In this document: piece by piece, positions 62,001-64,000 of the stretch | Numbering within the stretch: the stretch's first letter is position 1 | How the letters are laid out: every line of letters begins with the position of its first letter | Source of the DNA: Macrobrachium rosenbergii | Lineage: Eukaryota > Arthropoda > Malacostraca > Decapoda > Palaemonidae | NCBI RefSeq assembly: GCF_040412425.1 | Contig: NC_089755.1 | Location: forward strand, 48,014,621-48,078,620 | Direction of reading: 5' to 3' | Length of the DNA stretch: 64,000 nt | The notes under the pieces: model-generated | The model's input: only the letters and a program-made list of their open reading frames with translations | What the model was told of the DNA's origin: nothing | Database searches by the model: none | Position numbers and translations under genes: made by a program

Positions 62001-63850
62001 ATAAACAAAACTATGACATATTTTCAATTATTTGGTTATATATATATGTTGAGAACTTAACCACTGAAATGAGTTTTTCTCTGCCTCTGACTAGAATTCA
62101 CTGAAATTTTTAAATACTGTTAGAAAAGAGTCCATCAAATCTGTAAAGTATTTTCTTAAAAATCTACTGAATTTTATTTATATTTTGAAAGTACAGTAAT
62201 TGTGTAATTAAGCTGGTAATATTTCTTATTTCCCTAAAGACAGGGTATTATAATGACTTCCATTATAAATATTCCCATAAATAATCAAAGATACTGTATA
62301 GATAAATGCAGGGTTGTTACTCCCAAAATCATAAAATAAAAATCTCCACTGGATAATCTCACTAAGTATTAAAGGTGCCGAACTACATACATCAATTATT
62401 TCATTGCACATGGGTTAATCAATAACCATCTGTTCTGACAGTACTTTAAGTCTTCATCAGAATCTAACTGTTAAACTGGAGTAAACTGCATTTCTAAATG
62501 CTTTTGGATATTAATGTCTAATATTATTTTAAGCAACTTACCTTTTGCTCATTGAGTATTCTAATCAGCAGTTCCTGCTTTTTAACAAGGGCACAGTAAT
62601 TTCTCTGCTGCCTTTCCAGTTCCTTTATTTGAGCACTGTTGCTTGTCAGTGTACTTCTCAGCTCATCTAATTCATCCTAAAAAGAATTATAAACAAGTAA
62701 GTACTGTAGTAACAGCACAAAATTATAAAAAATATCATTCTTTATGCCATAAATATACTCTGAGATACAGGTAAAAGAAAATTATAGAATTAAAAGGCAA
62801 TGGGTCAGTTAACTTTCACAGATAGGTAGCTAGAACTAAGGAACCTTTATCCAAAGGGAAATCAGCCCACAGAGACAGGTTATAGGAAAAGGTGATAAAT
62901 AAATAAATAAATATGAGGGAACGGGAAATAAGGCCAGTACACCTGAATTCAGAAGCTTCAACAGAAAGCAGGAATAAATTTGCTCCTTGCTTAAAAATTT
63001 GGAGGTCAGAAGATTCCACAACTGCACTGGGCAAACTGTTCTACATTTTAGTTGTAGCCAAAATAAAACTGCTAGCAGACTGAGTAGTATTAAACCTGAT
63101 TATAGAAAACTATACACTGTTTGCAACAACAGCCTGCACAGTGTTGCGAGCAAAAACAACTAGGTCAGGTAAAGAAGAGAGCATATTACAGAAAGACAGA
63201 AAATAACTGGCAATAAGCGATGGAAAATTATCCTCCTGTGAAGTAAATTCCTGGAAAACATGGGAACAGATTAACAGCGAACAGTTAAAAGCTCTGCAAG
63301 CTCACAAAAAGTGAGGAAGGTAACTGAAACATACTGTACCTAAGAACCCAGATGGTGCATTGAAGCTACCTTCCACCTGACTGACTTGACTGTGAACCTA
63401 AGATCAGGAATATATTTGAATGATACATTGGTCTGGACACAAAATGACATCACTTACTATTCATCTAATACTGAAACCTTAAGTAACCAAACCTCCATTT
63501 AATGGACAACCTTAAGCTAATTTATATCTCAAAGAGTTATATGTAATACATAAAATGAGGCTTCATTTGATTTAAAACTTCTCTTCAACTATTGATGTCA
63601 TCAACAAATACCACACTTGAGCATACCCTATATAACAAGCTTAACTCTGATAAGAAGCCTCATTTTATTTTCCTACAAGGAAAACTGCATAGAAGAGATG
63701 GTTTTTTCAAAGTACCTTATGCTTCTTCTTTAGATCAGCAATTTGTTCTTTAAGGGTAGCATTATCAGTTCGTAAACGCGTTAACTGAGCACGAGATGAT
63801 GTTGTGGCACTTTTTTGTTCACAATGACTCTGTTTACTACCCGCCAACTC
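58983..63850 (-). CDS. TEX9: TEX9-like coiled-coil protein, last three coding exons (5' end outside window)
   Basis: Minus-strand exons 63850-63716, 62676-62542 and 59063-58983, all phase 0, joined by GT-AG introns. The 116 visible residues form a coiled coil (ATLKEQIADLKKKHK, DELDELRSTL, QIKELERQQ) and end in a non-coiled tail. The tail pattern KKQxxLIxxLxxQKIxIxxAK, then EExF, matches the C-terminus of vertebrate TEX9 as I remember it (KKQxKLIDVLKRQK, AAKML, EEEF), with the same spacing. TEX9 is a coiled-coil protein named for testis expression; its molecular role is poorly defined. The match rests on recalled sequence and short motifs, so another coiled-coil family remains possible. Confidence 0.65.
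59064..62541. other. Probable TEX9 intron; possible DNA-transposon trace near 60560
   Basis: A + frame at 60558-60660 begins MTSKRVSGASDKHN, resembling the start of pogo/Tigger-like (CENP-B-type) transposases, then decays. A 'cagtactgtacag' motif is nearby. The rest is AT-rich with no exon found. Confidence 0.35.
62542..62676 (-). CDS. TEX9: TEX9-like penultimate coding exon
   Basis: 135 bp, acceptor attctttttag, donor gtaagt. It encodes 45 residues of coiled coil (DELDELRSTLTSNSAQIKEL) and ends KKQELLIRILNEQK, the start of the TEX9-like signature. Confidence 0.75.
62677..63715. other. TEX9-like intron
   Basis: Non-coding. It includes a short (AAAT)n tract near 62897-62912. Confidence 0.6.
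63716..63850 (-). CDS. TEX9: TEX9-like antepenultimate coding exon
   Basis: 135 bp, acceptor gtttttatattttcag, donor gtactt. It encodes 45 residues: ELAGSKQSHCEQKSA, then AQLTRLRTDNATLKEQIADL, with clear heptad spacing of Leu/Ile. The gene continues beyond the right edge. Confidence 0.75.
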
Positions 63851-64000
63851 CTGAAAATATAAAAACATGCAATTAAATATTAATGCTACCATAATTATAA
63901 TAATTTGAACCCCAAATTATGGCAGTTAACATGTTCATCTTTAAAATGTGGATCAAGACACTGAAAACATCAAATTAAACTTTATCATCCCGTTTATTTA

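Overview
This window is nuclear DNA of an invertebrate, most likely a decapod crustacean. The evidence is spliced genes with GT/AG introns, extreme microsatellite content (AT, CT, GT, AAT and AAG arrays of 50-220 bp), tRNA-derived SINEs, decayed LINE fragments and a dispersed repeat containing 'gaggtcattcagcgctgg' that I associate with decapod genomes. There are no bacterial-style operons. Most open frames over 60 codons are microsatellite or repeat shadows.

Layout. (1) 1-8.8 kb: the likely 3' end of a + strand gene of unknown identity, with candidate exons at 3418-3562 and 7731-7829. Its terminal exon is followed by a very long imperfect foldback (about 7930-8705). (2) 8.8-22 kb: gene-poor and repeat-rich, with a 24-bp minisatellite, a MITE-like element, a 0.7-kb direct duplication and two inverted copies of the dispersed repeat. 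(3) 22.1-43.5 kb, minus strand: a UDP-glucose 4-epimerase (GALE) gene rebuilt here from nine coding exons plus a candidate 5'UTR exon. The nine coding exons join in phase, except that exon 4 lacks one base. The 10.9-kb intron before the NAD-binding exon holds a 1.3-kb minisatellite with higher-order structure, many AT arrays and a G-quadruplex-prone tract. Intron 9 holds a LINE endonuclease relic. (4) 43.5-54 kb: intergenic repeats, a foldback element and a few orphan splice-bounded segments. (5) 53.99-55.56 kb, + strand: a 462-aa single-exon ORF with Cys clusters at both ends and a basic nuclear-localisation-like patch, family unknown. (6) 56.0-56.75 kb: a LINE reverse-transcriptase relic interrupted by a SINE with a perfect 13-bp target-site duplication. 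(7) 58.98-64 kb, minus strand: the last three coding exons of a coiled-coil gene best matched to TEX9, converging on the 462-aa gene and running off the right edge.

The genes look independent. GALE is Leloir-pathway sugar-nucleotide metabolism, TEX9 is a coiled-coil protein, and the other two are unknown. The points most worth a second look are the giant foldback beside a coding exon, the frame break plus unusual substitutions in GALE, the 462-aa protein, and the ordered 35-bp satellite. All splice sites and homologies were read by eye without searches.
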